Source: Ehretia macrophylla | Lineage: Eukaryota > Streptophyta > Magnoliopsida > Boraginales > Ehretiaceae | Direction: 5' to 3' | Assembly (NCBI GenBank): GCA_037974665.1 | Contig: CM075770.1 | Location: 61,515,850-61,579,849 of the forward strand | Length of the DNA stretch: 64,000 nt | In this document: piece by piece, positions 1 to 11,444 of the stretch | Layout of the letters: each line of letters starts with the position of its first letter | Numbering within the stretch: position 1 is the first letter of the stretch | Made by a program: the position numbers and the translations under genes | The notes under the pieces: generated by a model | What the model was told of the DNA's origin: nothing | The model's database searches: none | What the model saw: the letters and a program-made list of their open reading frames with translations, nothing else

Positions 1-30
1 GGCTATTAGACTATCTTCATTAGCACCTAA
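1..30 (-). repeat. Element B 3' LTR, outer fragment at window edge
   Basis: The first 30 bases match element B's other LTR from about 20630 (motif ggctattagactatcttcat) nearly base for base. The match stops at cctaa (26-30), where element A begins; cctaa recurs at 12409-12413 on A's far side. By comparison with the intact LTR, roughly 1.57 kb of this LTR lies left of the window. Confidence 0.85.
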
Positions 31-2485
31 TGTGACACCCGAGAATTCTACCATAAATTTATTTATAACCGTTGCATATCTATGTGTGCATTTCTACGTG
101 CATCATCTTTCTTGGTTAATTGTTTTTATTATAGGGTACTATTCATAATATTTTTGACTGTTTTAAAAGTTTGATTTCAAATTTTTCCTAGGTCATTTGA
201 CATTTAAAGGGAACCGAGAAATTGTCGTTTTGAACTTTCGAGCTTAGGAGCGTGCGTTTGGAAAATAGTTTGTGTGTCATTTGAATAGTGTTACGTACGT
301 AACAACTTTAATTTTGAAATTGTTAACATTTGATTAGAGTTTAAGTTCAATTGACGAATATCTTATAATGTTTGACTTAATCAAACTCAACCTATAATAT
401 CTATATTCATAACTTAAAACAATACAAGCTTTTACCTCATCAAAACAATTGCAAAATTGCCAACTTTGTCCTCTCCTTGGCCAACCACTTCAAGAGGGAA
501 AAGGGAGAAAAATTTCTTCTTCAACCTTGCATCTTGAACTCCTAGCTTGATCTTGGGAGGGTTTTGAGCACCTAGAAGCTTCTCCTTCGCATCTTAACTT
601 CATACAAGTGAGGGAGTTACATTATTTATGCATTTGAAGTTTTTGCTTATATGTTGAAAATCTTGCTTTGTTAATTATAGCTACTCTACTTGTTATAAAT
701 GCTTGCTATGAGTTTATTGGTGCCTATAGAGTTAACTTTTATAGCTTGTTAGAAGATTCTATGGTTGAATGCATATATTGATCAAAATAGATGATGAATA
801 GTGCATAGAATTAGGGTTTAGAGAGAAATTGCTAATTAGCTTGAATTGAGGCTTCAATTAGGTGCTCTAGACCCTAGTGAAGTTAGTTGAAAAGTCACGT
901 GAGGTTGAATCGTTCGAAACCGAGCTTAATTGCATAAATAGCCGACTTTAAAAAAGGGACTTTTCTCGTTAAGCAATCCGGGCAAGTTTGGGCATTGATT
1001 CGGGTATCCTTGGGCTAAAGAAGCACCTTTGGTGCTTTCGTTTCGCGGAAATGGGATTTGGTTAGTATAGTTGTAGTTCAAACCCATTCGGGGCCTTCCC
1101 GAACTTTTGTCTCTAAAATGAGTTTTTAGGATTCTAAAAGGTGTCTTTAGGCTTAATTAGGAATATAGAAAGATTAGAATATGATTTGGAAATCTTGAAT
1201 CACGCAGAGGAAAAAGAAAACTCGGTTAAAGAAAGGGAAAAAGTGGTTTTTAGTCGTTTTAGTTGCATTTGGAACTTGTTGTGGGATTGTATTGTCTTGT
1301 ATTGCACATTCAAGATATAATTAATCTTAATTGAGTAGTTTGTGGGAATGATTCATGTTGATTGCTACTGTTGGAATCTTAATGCTATAATCGTGCTTGA
1401 GTGAATTATATCGTGAAAATATGTGAGGGCGGCCTACTTTGTCATCCCTTATACGTGTTATGTGATATCTTGATTGCTTGTGACTTGTCTCGGGGTTGCG
1501 CAACCTTTTCGGACATGGTAGCGTTGAGAAACACGGGCGGCGTCGGGCTTGCCGTGCTCCCTCGACTACTATAGTGCCTATTCCTTTTCTCGCTGAGGCA
1601 TACTCCACTACCCCAGAGGCGTGGTTCACCTGCTGGGCATGGACCTACTTCGGGAGAAAGGGTCATAGGATCGGGATACATCCGGAGTATCCCAATTGTT
1701 GGTGTTTGGGGTTTGCCGGCATGTTCGTGATGCTCGTGGTTCGTGGCTCGTGAGTGAAGACTTGGAAGTGGAACTGTATCCTTTTTAAAAGTGATTAATT
1801 GCTTGGCTTATTATCATGTTGGTTTATGTGGCTTATATATGTTTTATTGTGTTGCATATCATATTGCACGTTGGCATGTTGCATCACCTCCCTCGTTGGG
1901 CAACTTTGTTGCTCACTCCTCATTTGAAATGTTTCAGGAGAAGTTGAGGTGAATCCCCAACTGTTAAAAGTAGTAGAAGAAGAAGAAGTTCACGTAGATC
2001 AGAATCTGTGACTTTGTGTGCTAAGATAGATCTTATGTGCAACTTGCGTGAAGTTCATGTTAAATATTGTATTTTGAGACCTTGGGGTCTTGTGTATATA
2101 TATAGTTGTTGTAGTCTCGAATGTTAGAGAAAGATATTGGTTTGTAATAATGGATACTAGACTTTATTTTCTCTTGCATGCTTGGAGTGTTTATTTTCCT
2201 ACCTATGGAACTTAAAATTATATCGTATCTAACTACTTATGGCTAAAATCAACTTATCTCGCATGCTTGTGTGTGCTTAAGAAGATTGTTGTTGTTCCAA
2301 GGCTCGGATGGCCTTGTGATTTTGTTTTGGCTTTGGAGATATTAGAAGATAAGTTGTTGTTTATAGTTCAAATGTCTTGGGTGACTATTCGCAGGTAACA
2401 GTTTTGTCCTTGGTACAGAGGAGACTCTGTCCGAGTGACGGGTCCGAGCCTGACTTTAGCGTGGGGTTGGGTTCGGGGCGTTACA
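31..2485 (+). repeat. Element A 5' LTR (2455 bp)
   Basis: Bounded by TG...CA and matching the 3' LTR from 7506. Internal landmarks: a candidate splice donor (CAA|GTGAGG, GT at 608-609); a GC-rich module around 1430-1780 containing the palindrome GGTTGCGCAACC (1494-1505); a candidate acceptor GTTTCAG ending at 1937; and a short acidic reading frame, 1938-2011. Reading frames of 60-100 codons occur on both strands of the GC-rich module; I treat them as a by-product of composition, not genes. Confidence 0.94.
1938..2011 (+). other. Conserved acidic mini-ORF behind a candidate splice acceptor (A 5' LTR)
   Basis: After GTTTCAG the sequence reads, in phase 2 (two bases, then codons from 1940), 23 codons to TGA at 2009-2011. 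It contains NPQLL followed by a run of four Glu and VHVDQ. The A 3' LTR copy (11864-11937) and both E LTR copies (33845-33918, 50827-50900) keep phase and length with a five-Glu run. Elements B and F have related acidic peptides in the same phase. Whether it is translated is unknown; no upstream coding exon is identified. Confidence 0.45.
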
Positions 2486-2492
2486 CTTTAGG

Positions 2493-2505
2493 TGGTATCA
2501 GAGCT
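2493..2505 (+). other. Primer-binding site, element A (initiator tRNA-Met type)
   Basis: TGGTATCAGAGCT lies seven bases after the 5' LTR end and matches the standard plant initiator tRNA-Met primer site, where minus-strand DNA synthesis begins. The following roughly 290 bases (2506-2799) are an untranslated AT-rich leader with nothing else recognisable. Confidence 0.93.
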
Positions 2506-2799
2506 ACTTGAATGCTTGAAGCCGGGTTAAATTCCTTGGCATGTGGGTAGTGGTCTATATGTGAAAGTGAATTATGTGAATATTTGATTGTTTAATTGTT
2601 TAAGTACTTAGATAAAAGACAAGCTAGCATAAAAAGGAATGATAAAGCATGACATGATAAGATTATGAAAAGTTAGTGTTAAATGTTGTTAAGTGTTTTA
2701 TGTACTTCTTATGTGAGTAAAATGTTTGAAAACAATTGTGTACATTATCTTTGCATAGTTTATTTGCCTATTATAATATTATGTTCTTCTAACATTCTA

Positions 2800-5700
2800 A
2801 TAAGGAGACTGGGTAGACCACGGAGAGACCCGGAGGAAGCTCCCAGGCAGGATGTACCGGGGCAAGGTGCTGGGGCAGCCGGGGATATACCGCAGGGTCA
2901 GGAACTGAGTAATGCCCAGATTTTGGCCACAATGGCCACCGTAATGAATACCATAGCTCAGTTTGTGGTTCAGCAGGGTACAACAGGTGTCGGCAGGGGT
3001 AATCAGGCTGCCAGAGCAGAGGGCAATGGTACTATAGGAGGTAACTTGTTTGATAAATTCCTACATCACGGAGCATATAGTTTTTATGGCGAGCCTGATG
3101 ATATGAAAGCAGAGATGTGGTTGAGTAAGTTCGAGAAAGTTGCTGCGATACTTGAGTGCAACGATGAAAGAAAGATTACCTATGCTGCCTTTTTAATGGA
3201 GGGTGATGCCGAGGCATGGTGGCACACTATTAGGGAGAAGTGGGATGCCGAGAGGGTTTAGCATGTATGGGCTGACTTTGTTCGTGAGTTTCGAGATAAA
3301 TATGTATCGGTTGTAGCCCGTGAGAGACATCAGGATGAATTTATAGCTTTGAAACAGGGGAACATGACTGTAGACCAGTATGAAGCTACCATCACTAGAC
3401 TATCTCAATATGTGCCAACTTTAGTTCAGCCGGAGGATGTGAAGATCCAGAGATTTATTACAGGGTTGAGGGGTAACATCATGCTTAATTTGTCTTCGCA
3501 AGATTATCCAAACTATGCTGCAGTAGTCAGGGCCGCATCGAGATATGAGAAACGTAAGACAGATGTGTTAGCTCAGTCTAGTCAGTCAAGCAAACGTCAG
3601 TTTCAGTCTCAGAGTCAGGGTTATCAGAGGTAGTATCAGCAGCCTGTTCAGACTCAGCAGCCTAGGTAGACCCAGAGCTATCCAGACCAGTTCAGATACA
3701 GTCACAGCAGAGACCAGCTCAGAGCCAGCCACAGGGACAGTCATAGACCCGACCAGTGACTGCTAGATCTCAGCAGGGTAGTTCTGCCATATCTACTTAT
3801 AGGGCCCCTACAGGAGGAGCTGCTACTAGGAAGAATCTACAGTGTACTCATTGCAACCGTAAGGGCCACACAGAGGCTGAGTGTTGGAGGAAATTGGGTC
3901 GTTGCACAGGTTGTGGCAGTGATCAGCACAGAGTTAGAGATTGTCCCAAGATTAATTTGGTCAGGGTCAGACTTCAGGCCAGGGTGCCCAGACTAGAGCT
4001 TCAGGAGCAGCTACTGTACCGCGAGGTCAGGCACGGGTATTTGCACTCGACCAAGAGGAGCTTCCAGAGACGACAGTGGTGGTAGAAGGTACTTTTCTTA
4101 TTAATAGTCAGCCAGTAGTAGTTTTGATTGACACCGGGGCTACACATTCATTCATTACTCCTGCATGTGCACAGTCTGCTACATTAAAAGTTGATAAACT
4201 GCCGTATGTGATTGAAGTAGGTAATCCTATGGGTACTAAATTTGTTACGGAGTCTGTGTGTAAAGATTGTAATATTTGCATTGAGGGTTGCATGTATCCT
4301 ATTGACTTGATAATCATGCCATTTCGGGACTTTGAAGTTATCTTGGGGATGGATTGGTTGGGACAATATTATGCATGTTTGGACTGTAGGAGGAAAGTTT
4401 TAACTTTGGAAGTACTTAACCAACCTGTTATTAAAGTAACTAGGAGTCGAAAGTCTACTGGGACTCGTATCATATCTTCCATTAAAGCTACTAAAATCTT
4501 GAGTAAAGGTTATGATGCATACTTAGCTTATTTAATTAATCAGCCTAGAGATAAATTGAAATTGAATGAAATACCTGTTATAAAAGAGTTTCCGGGGGTT
4601 TTCCCTGAGGAGTTTCCTGGGTTACCACCTGATAGGGAGATTGAGTTTGTGATTGACTTGTTGCCGGGAACTAATCCTATCGAGAGAACCCCGTATAGAA
4701 TGTCTCCCCCTGAGTTACAAAAATTGAAAATTCAGCTACAGGGTTTACTTGAGAAAGGTTTTATTCAGCCTAGATCGTCACCGTGTGGTGCTCCCGTGTT
4801 ATTTGTGAAAAAGAAATACGGTACTTTGCATTTGTACATAGATTATCGAGGTCTTAATCAGGTGACGGTGAAAAATAAATATCATTTGCCCTTAATTGAG
4901 GAGTTGTTTGATTAGCTACAGGGTGCTGTTGTGTTTTTGAAATTTGATTTGAGGCAGGGTTATTATCAGTTGAGGATCCGGAAAGAGAATGTACCTAAGA
5001 CTGCATTTAGAACCAGGTACGGCCATTATGAGTTTGTTGTTTTACCATTTGGTTTGACAAATGCTCCAGCCACTTTTATGGATTTGATGCAGAGAGTATT
5101 TTGACCCTATCTTGATCAGTTTGTTGTGATTTTTATTGATGATATATTAGTATATTCTAAATCTGAGTCAGAGCATGAAGAACATTTGAGAATTGTGCTT
5201 CAAACCCTGCAAGAACACAAGTTGTTTACCAAATTTAGCAAATGCGAATTCTGGTTGAAACAGGTTGCCTTTTTAGGTCATATCATTTCACAGGAGGGAA
5301 TATCTGTTGATCCTACTAAAATTGAGGTGGCTATGTCGTGGAAAAGACCTGAAACTGTCACGGAAGTCCGTAGTTTCTTGGGATTGGCGGGCTATTATAG
5401 GCGATTTGTTAAAGATTTTTCAAAAATTGCAGGACCTTTGACCACATTAACTCAAAAGAAAACTGTGTTTAATTGGGATGATAAATGTGAAGCCAGTTTC
5501 CAGGAGTTGAAAAAGAGACTTACCACTGCACCTATCCTTGCCTTGCCTGAGGGAACCGAGAACTTGGTGATTTACAGTAACGCTTCGAAAGAAGGCTTGG
5601 GTTGTCCTTATGCAAAATGGTAAAGTGATAGCATATGCCTCTAGGAAATTGAAACCATATGAACTCAATTATCCTACACATGATCTTGAGCTTGCAACTG

Positions 5701-7490
5701 TTGTCTTTGCTTTGAAAAAATGACGTCATTATTTGTGGAGTAATAAATTTGAAATATTTACTGACCATAAAAGTTTAAAATACCTGTTTTCTCAAAAAGA
5801 TCTGAATATGAGGCAAATTCGTTGGCTAGAACTGTTAAATGATTATAATTGTACCATTGGCTATTTGCGTGGAAAAGCTAATACTGTTGCAGATGCACTA
5901 AGCCGAAAAGCTTATGTGGCTAGTTTGATAATCAAGGACTGGGAGATTGTGGAAGAGCTATGTTTGTGGAAACCAGAGGCTTCTAGATCAGGTATTCAAT
6001 TTGCTAGCCTACAAATCCAATCTCTATTGCTATCTAGAATCAGAGAAACGCAACAATCAGATTCTCAGTTATTGAAGCTTTTAGAGAAGTCAAAAGAGGC
6101 AGAGTCCGACTTTAAGTTGCATGATGATGGACTTCTTAGGTACAGGAATAGAATTTGCATTCCTAGTGATTCGACTGTGAAAGAAGAGATTCTTGCTGAG
6201 GCTCATGCTTCTAAATACACAATTCATCTTGGAAGCACTAAAATGTACAAAGATCTAAAACAGAACTTCTAGTGGAACAACATGAAGAGAGAGATAGCTG
6301 ATTATGTAGCTGAGTGTTTGACTTGTCAGAAAGTTAAAGCAGAACATCAGAGGCCGACATGATTCTTGCAACCATTGGAGATTCCGGTATGGAAATGGGA
6401 CCAGGTTACTATAGACCTTGTGTCGGATTTGCCGAGATCACCACGAGGGAATGATTCTGTGTGGGTTGTAGTAGATAGGTTGACGAAGAGTTCACATTTT
6501 ATAGCTACAAAGAAAACAGATTCTCTTGATAAATTGGCCGAGTTATATGTTGAAAATATTGTGAGACTGCATGGAGTTCCATCTCAGATAGTGTCAGACC
6601 GGGATCCCAGGTTTACATCACAGTTCTGGCAGAAACTACAAAAGGCTTTGGGGACTAATTTGAGTTTTAGTACTGCATATCACCCATAGATGGATGGCCA
6701 GTCAGAGAGGACTATCAGAATACTAGAAGACATGTTGAGAGCTTGTGTTCTGGATTTTGGCAAGAATTGGGAGAAATACCTACCTTTAGCAGAGTTTGTT
6801 TCTAATAACAGTTATCAGGCTACTATTGGCATGGCACCCTACGAAGCACTTTACGGGCGAAAACGTAGGTCTCCGTTGTATTGGGATGAGGTAGGTGAGA
6901 TGAAAACAGTTGATCCCGCTATTCCTCCTGAGATGATCAAAATGGTGGACAATGTGAAACTTATAAAGAAAAGGATGCTTACAGCTCAGAGTCGACAGAA
7001 GAATTATGCTGATAGACGTCGATGGGATTTAGTATTTTCTAAGGGTGATCATGTATTCTTGAAAGTCTCACCGCGCAAAGGTTTGATTCGACATGGAAAA
7101 GGAGGTAAACTTAGTCCTAGATACATGGGACCATTTGAAATCACTGAGAAGGTTGGGGATTTAGCTTACAGACTAGCATTACCTCCGAGTTTGGGCCGGA
7201 TTCATAATGTTTTTCATGTGTCACTGTTGAGGAAATATAATCCTGATCCGTTGCATATTATTGAGCCAGAACCGTTGGAGATTGATGAGTCTTTAGCATA
7301 TGTTGAGAAACCTTTTCGAGTGATTGACCAAAAGATTCAGGAACTTAGAACTAAAAGTATTCCTATGGTAAAAATTCTTTGGGATCATCATGGGGTTAAG
7401 GATGCCACTTGGGAGCGAGAAGATCAGATCAGAGAGAAGTATCCGAAACTCTTCGCCGAATCATGTAAGAATTGCGATGACGCAATTAGT
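2800..7490 (+). pseudogene. gag-pol: Element A gag-pol polyprotein, broken (Gag-PR-RT-RNaseH-INT-chromodomain)
   Basis: Gag (2800-3950) has the retrotransposon-gag region with a WW pair and two CCHC zinc knuckles near 3840-3945. Protease DTGA is at 4130-4141. RT follows (about 4660-5350), with the catalytic FIDD near 5132-5143, then RNase H (5550-5900), integrase (about 6200-6900) and a chromodomain (about 7290-7440). Breaks: the start codon of sister element E (ATG) is ATA here (2800-2802). In-frame stops are at 3259, 3631, 4913, 5102, 5721, 6270, 6360 and 6687. The frame shifts near 3640-3756, about 3955 and about 5600. PR and RT catalytic motifs are intact, so decay is mainly by nonsense and frameshift. 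The last frame has no stop before the polypurine tract and runs into the 3' LTR to 7649. Confidence 0.93.
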
Positions 7491-7505
7491 TTAAGGGGGA
7501 GAGGG
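7470..7505 (+). other. Pre-PPT hairpin and polypurine tract, element A
   Basis: AATTGCG-atga-CGCAATT (7470-7487) is a perfect 7-bp stem with a 4-base loop. Five bases later comes the purine tract aagggggagaggg (7493-7505), which directly abuts the 3' LTR (TGTGACACC at 7506). The tract is the usual plus-strand primer site. The hairpin is shared by every element here that has an interior. Confidence 0.85.
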
Positions 7506-8992
7506 TGTGACACCCAAGAATTCTACCATAAATTTATTTATAACCGTTGCATATCTATGTGCGCATTTCTATGTGCATCATCTTTCTTGGTTAATTGTTT
7601 TTATTATAGGGTACTATTCATAATATTTTTGACTGTTTTAAAAGTTTGATTTCAAATTTTTCCTAGGTCATATGACATTTAAAAGGAACCGAGAAATTGT
7701 CGTTTTGAACTTTCGGGCTTAGGAGCGTGCGTTTGAAAAATAGTTTGTGTCATTTGAATAGTGTTACGTACGTAACAACTTTAATTTTGAAATTGTTAAC
7801 ATTTGATTAGAGTTAAGTTCAATTGACCAATATTTTATAATGTTTGACTAACCAAACTCAGCCTATAATATCTATATTCATAACTTAAAACAAGACAAGT
7901 TTTTAGCTCATCAAAACAATTGCAAAATTGCCAACTTTGTCCTCTCCTTGGCCGACCACTTCAAGAGGGAAAAGGGAGAAAAATTTCTTCTTCAACCTTG
8001 CATCTTGAACTCCTAGCTTGATATTGGGAGGGTTTTGAGCACCTAGGAGCTTCTCCTTCGCATCTTAACTTCATACAAGTGAGGGAGTTACATTATTTAT
8101 GCATTTGAAGTTTTTGCTTATATGTTGAAAATCTTGCTTTGTTAATTATAGCTACTCTACTTGTTATAAATGCTTTCTATGAGTTTATTGGTGCCTATAG
8201 AGTTAACTTTTATAGCTTGTTAGAAGATTATATGGTTGAATGCATATATTGATCAAAACAGATGATGAATAGTGCCTAGAATTAGGGTTTTGAGAAAAAT
8301 TGCTAATTAGCTTGAATTGAGGCTTCAATTAGATGCTCTAGACCCTAGTGAAGTTAGTTGAAAAGTCACGTGAGGTTGAATCGTTCGAAACCGAGCTTAA
8401 TTGCATAAATAGCCGACTTTAAAAAACGCACTTTTCTCACTAAGCAATCCGGGCAAGTTTGGGCACTGATTCGGGTATCCTTGGGCTAAGGAAGCACCTT
8501 TGGTGCTTTCGTTTTGCGGAAATGGGATTTGGTTAGTATAGTTGTAGTTCAAACCCATTCGGGGCCTTCCCGAACTTTTGTCTCTAAAATGATTTTTTAG
8601 GATTCTAAAAGGTGTCTTTAGGCTTAATTAGGAATATAAAAAGATTAGAATATGATTTGGAAATCTTGAACCACGCAGAGGAAAAAGAAAACTCGGTTAA
8701 AGAAAGGGGAAAATTGGTTTTTAGTCATTTTAGTTGCATTTAGAACTTGTTGTGGGATTGTATTGTCTTGTATTGCACATTCAAGATATAATTAAGCTTA
8801 ATTGAGTAGTTTGTGGGAATGATTCATGTTGATTGCTACTTTTGGAATCTTAATGCTATATCGTGCTTTAGTGAATTATATCGTGAATATATGTGAGGGC
8901 GGCCTAGTTTGTCGTCCCTCATACGTGTTATATGATATCTTGATTGCTTGTGACTTGATCCGGGGTTGCGCAACCTTTGCGGACATGGTTGC
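7506..8992 (+). repeat. Element A 3' LTR, first part
   Basis: Closely matches the 5' LTR from position 31 up to the bases after GGTTGCGCAACC (8964-8975). It is then cut by solo LTR H. The candidate splice donor GTGAGG is preserved (GT at 8079-8080). Confidence 0.93.
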
Positions 8993-11444
8993 TGTGAAAC
9001 CCCACTTTTCTATCTTATCTCGTTTTGCGTGCTTTATCTCGTTTTTCATGAATTAACCTGTCTATGTGCTATGTGACTTAGAATGTGGTAATTTTAGTAT
9101 CAATACTCCTAGAACTTGCTAAGTGTGCATTCATGAAATTTTCATAAAAAACGGAGTCAGAAATTTTATCGTCGATTTTTAGTGAATAGTATTTTCGAAA
9201 CACGTCCGCTAAAATTTTGAAACTGGTCTTTTTAACCCTTCTAGACCTAGTCCACGGACTTTAATAAACATGTGTTTGATTAAAACGGTTTTAAAATCGG
9301 CTTAAGAATTTATTAGGGTTTTTACACCGACTTTTGCGAAAATCGAGTTTTAAGCCGACTCGGGTGAAATTGTTCTATTGTAAAACTTCTTGACACCTAA
9401 AAATAACCTATTTGAGCTATCTTGGGTGTTGAATAACTGTTTTGAACTTTGGTGATCAATAAAATGCATTTAAAGTCAAGAAAACATTAAAAATACTAAA
9501 ATTTCAACTTTGACTTTCATTTAACTTGTTGACTTTCAAGCTTATATCACCAACACACACTCACAAAGCACAAAAACACCCACAATTACACACACATTTC
9601 TGAGAGGAAGAAGAGAGAAAAGAGTTTTCAAGGTTTTCAAAGCAAAATTTCAAAGAAAAACCTAGTTTTTGTCCGTAGAATTTCGTGCCGAGTTGGATTC
9701 CGCTTGTTGGGCATGCATTGCACGCATTCCTAGGCTTTTATCGCATCAAAGGTGAGAGAAAAATTCTGGATCTCAAAACTCATTTTTTTTGTTTTTGCTC
9801 ATAAATGCATTTTGAACCGTTAGAATGTTAATCTGATGTTAGATTATTGCTCCATGCATGCTAGGGATCGTTTAGGTGTATTACTACAAGATTTGAGACA
9901 TTGTAGCGAAATTATTTATTTTCGAGTATTTAAAGTTGATAGAATGGCTTTTTGAGGATTATTTTGAGTTGTGGTGGTTGGAATCGATTGCCATCGATTT
10001 CTAAAAATTTGTTAATTATGTGGTAACGCCGTTATAATGATGAATTTTCGATTATGATGTTTGGGTGGAAATTCGGAAATTTCAGCCTAGGTACCTTGAG
10101 GTTTTAGGCTTGTTGCGCTTGATTTTGAGGTGTCTTGGTTGGTTTCCGAGAGGGCTAATGTAGTTGATCGAGTGGGTGAGTGTTTGAAACTAATTTGGGG
10201 TTGTTTGGATTAGTAGAATGTAAGATATGATTATTTGAAGTTTAGGTTATCTTTCTTTAAATTATTGAATTGAGCCTTAGTTGATCGGGTGTGGTTTGAG
10301 TGATTGAATGGTGAGTTGTTAATGGGAAAACTAGGGTTTGATTGTGTGTTTAATGCATGTTCGGTTGGATGGCCTACTTTGTCATCTAACTTAGTTATTT
10401 GTTGTTAAATGGATTATTGATGTTATTATGATGATAATATGATTATTGATGATGATTGATGATTATTGATTGATGATTGATGCCGGGAGGTAGGCAGTTC
10501 TGCTAGACTGTTCTCCTGTGAATGATTGATGTTTATTATTATTGTTGAGTCTTTGGTATGTGTGTGCCACCTCTCGGGCAGCATCGGGCTGTCGGGTTGA
10601 TAACGGCATGACTACTAGAGACTACCTCTAGCTCGCATGACGGAGGTGTCATGGAGGGAGAGATTATTAGGGTAGCTCGGGTGTATGAGTTTATGAGAGT
10701 CACAAAAAGGCTGTTATGATCGTGAGGGTGATTGGAGCTACACCAACTAGTGTATCCTTTATTGAATGGTCATTATAGATTATGTGATGATAGTATTATT
10801 GATGTTATTGTGTGTTTACTTGCTCAAAGGATTAAATCCAAGGAGCATAGTGAATACTGTAGAGATCTATCGGATCCTCGCTGGGCTTATTTTATATAAG
10901 CTCACTCTCTATTATTGCATGCCTACAGGTGTACTTTCACAGGATTACGGGTACGTGCCTCCTGAAGAGGAGAATGTGGAAAATGTGCCTTACGTGGATG
11001 AGTCTTATGTTCCGGAGTCTTATCCTTGATGTTGCATTGTTTTACTATCTTGTAAATTAACTTAGTAGACTTTTATATGCTTTGTAGTTCATAATGTAAA
11101 AGATGTTGAAAAGTTAATGAATTAGTCGATGCTGTCTTAGTAGCCTTTCTTTTGTTTATGATTAGGTTGCTAGATTGGCTCATTATGTTCTTGGTAATGT
11201 ATGTTAAAGGTTCATGTATTATGTTGGAACGGAGACGTATAACGAGGAATGTTTATTGTATAATATGGTTATGATGTATGTTGTTATTTTATTGAGGAGT
11301 TGTTTGTTGTATGGTTTGTGGAGTTGATGTATGATGTCTATTGAGGTTGGTTTAGCGCCTCGGTATCCTATTTACTGTCGTTATACTGCCGAAATTTCAT
11401 TGCGTCCTGACTGATCGTAGGTGGGGTCGAGTTGGGGCGTGACA
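8993..11444 (+). mobile_element. Solo LTR H (2452 bp), gypsy type, nested in element A's 3' LTR
   Basis: Starts TGTGAAACC and ends GGGGCGTGACA. It is flanked by gttgc (8988-8992) and gtagc (11445-11449), a 5-bp duplication with one mismatch. Removing it restores A's LTR. There is no primer site, interior or polypurine tract, so it is a solo LTR left by LTR-LTR recombination. The family differs from A/E, but it has the same terminal motifs, a candidate donor AAAG|GTGAGA (GT 9752-9753) and acceptor TTTCACAG ending at 10942. A T/G-rich simple repeat (tgatgatt-type) occupies about 10425-10485. Confidence 0.9.
10943..11029 (+). other. Acidic mini-ORF behind candidate acceptor (solo LTR H)
   Basis: After TTTCACAG, 28 codons rich in Glu, Asp, Tyr and Pro (it begins DYGYVPPEEE) run to TGA at 11027-11029. 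It corresponds in position to the acidic mini-ORFs of A, B, E and F, but is in phase 0 instead of 2. It is also the tail of an 87-codon frame from 10766 whose N-terminal half is hydrophobic; that part lies in the intron-like region and is probably not coding. Confidence 0.35.

Noticed and set aside
1327..1753. Frames of 79-100 codons on both strands of the A/E/D LTR module as possible genes
   Set aside because: They overlap on opposite strands, differ in frame between families, and track GC content. The shared DNA is better described as a conserved LTR module.
2493..2505. tRNA gene at the TGGTATCAGAGC sites
   Set aside because: Only the primer-complementary 12-13 bases are present, always just inside an LTR; no tRNA fold.
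10766..10942. Membrane-like first half of the 87-codon frame in solo LTR H
   Set aside because: It lies in the intron-like part upstream of the acceptor and has no counterpart in the other LTRs; only the acidic tail is comparable.
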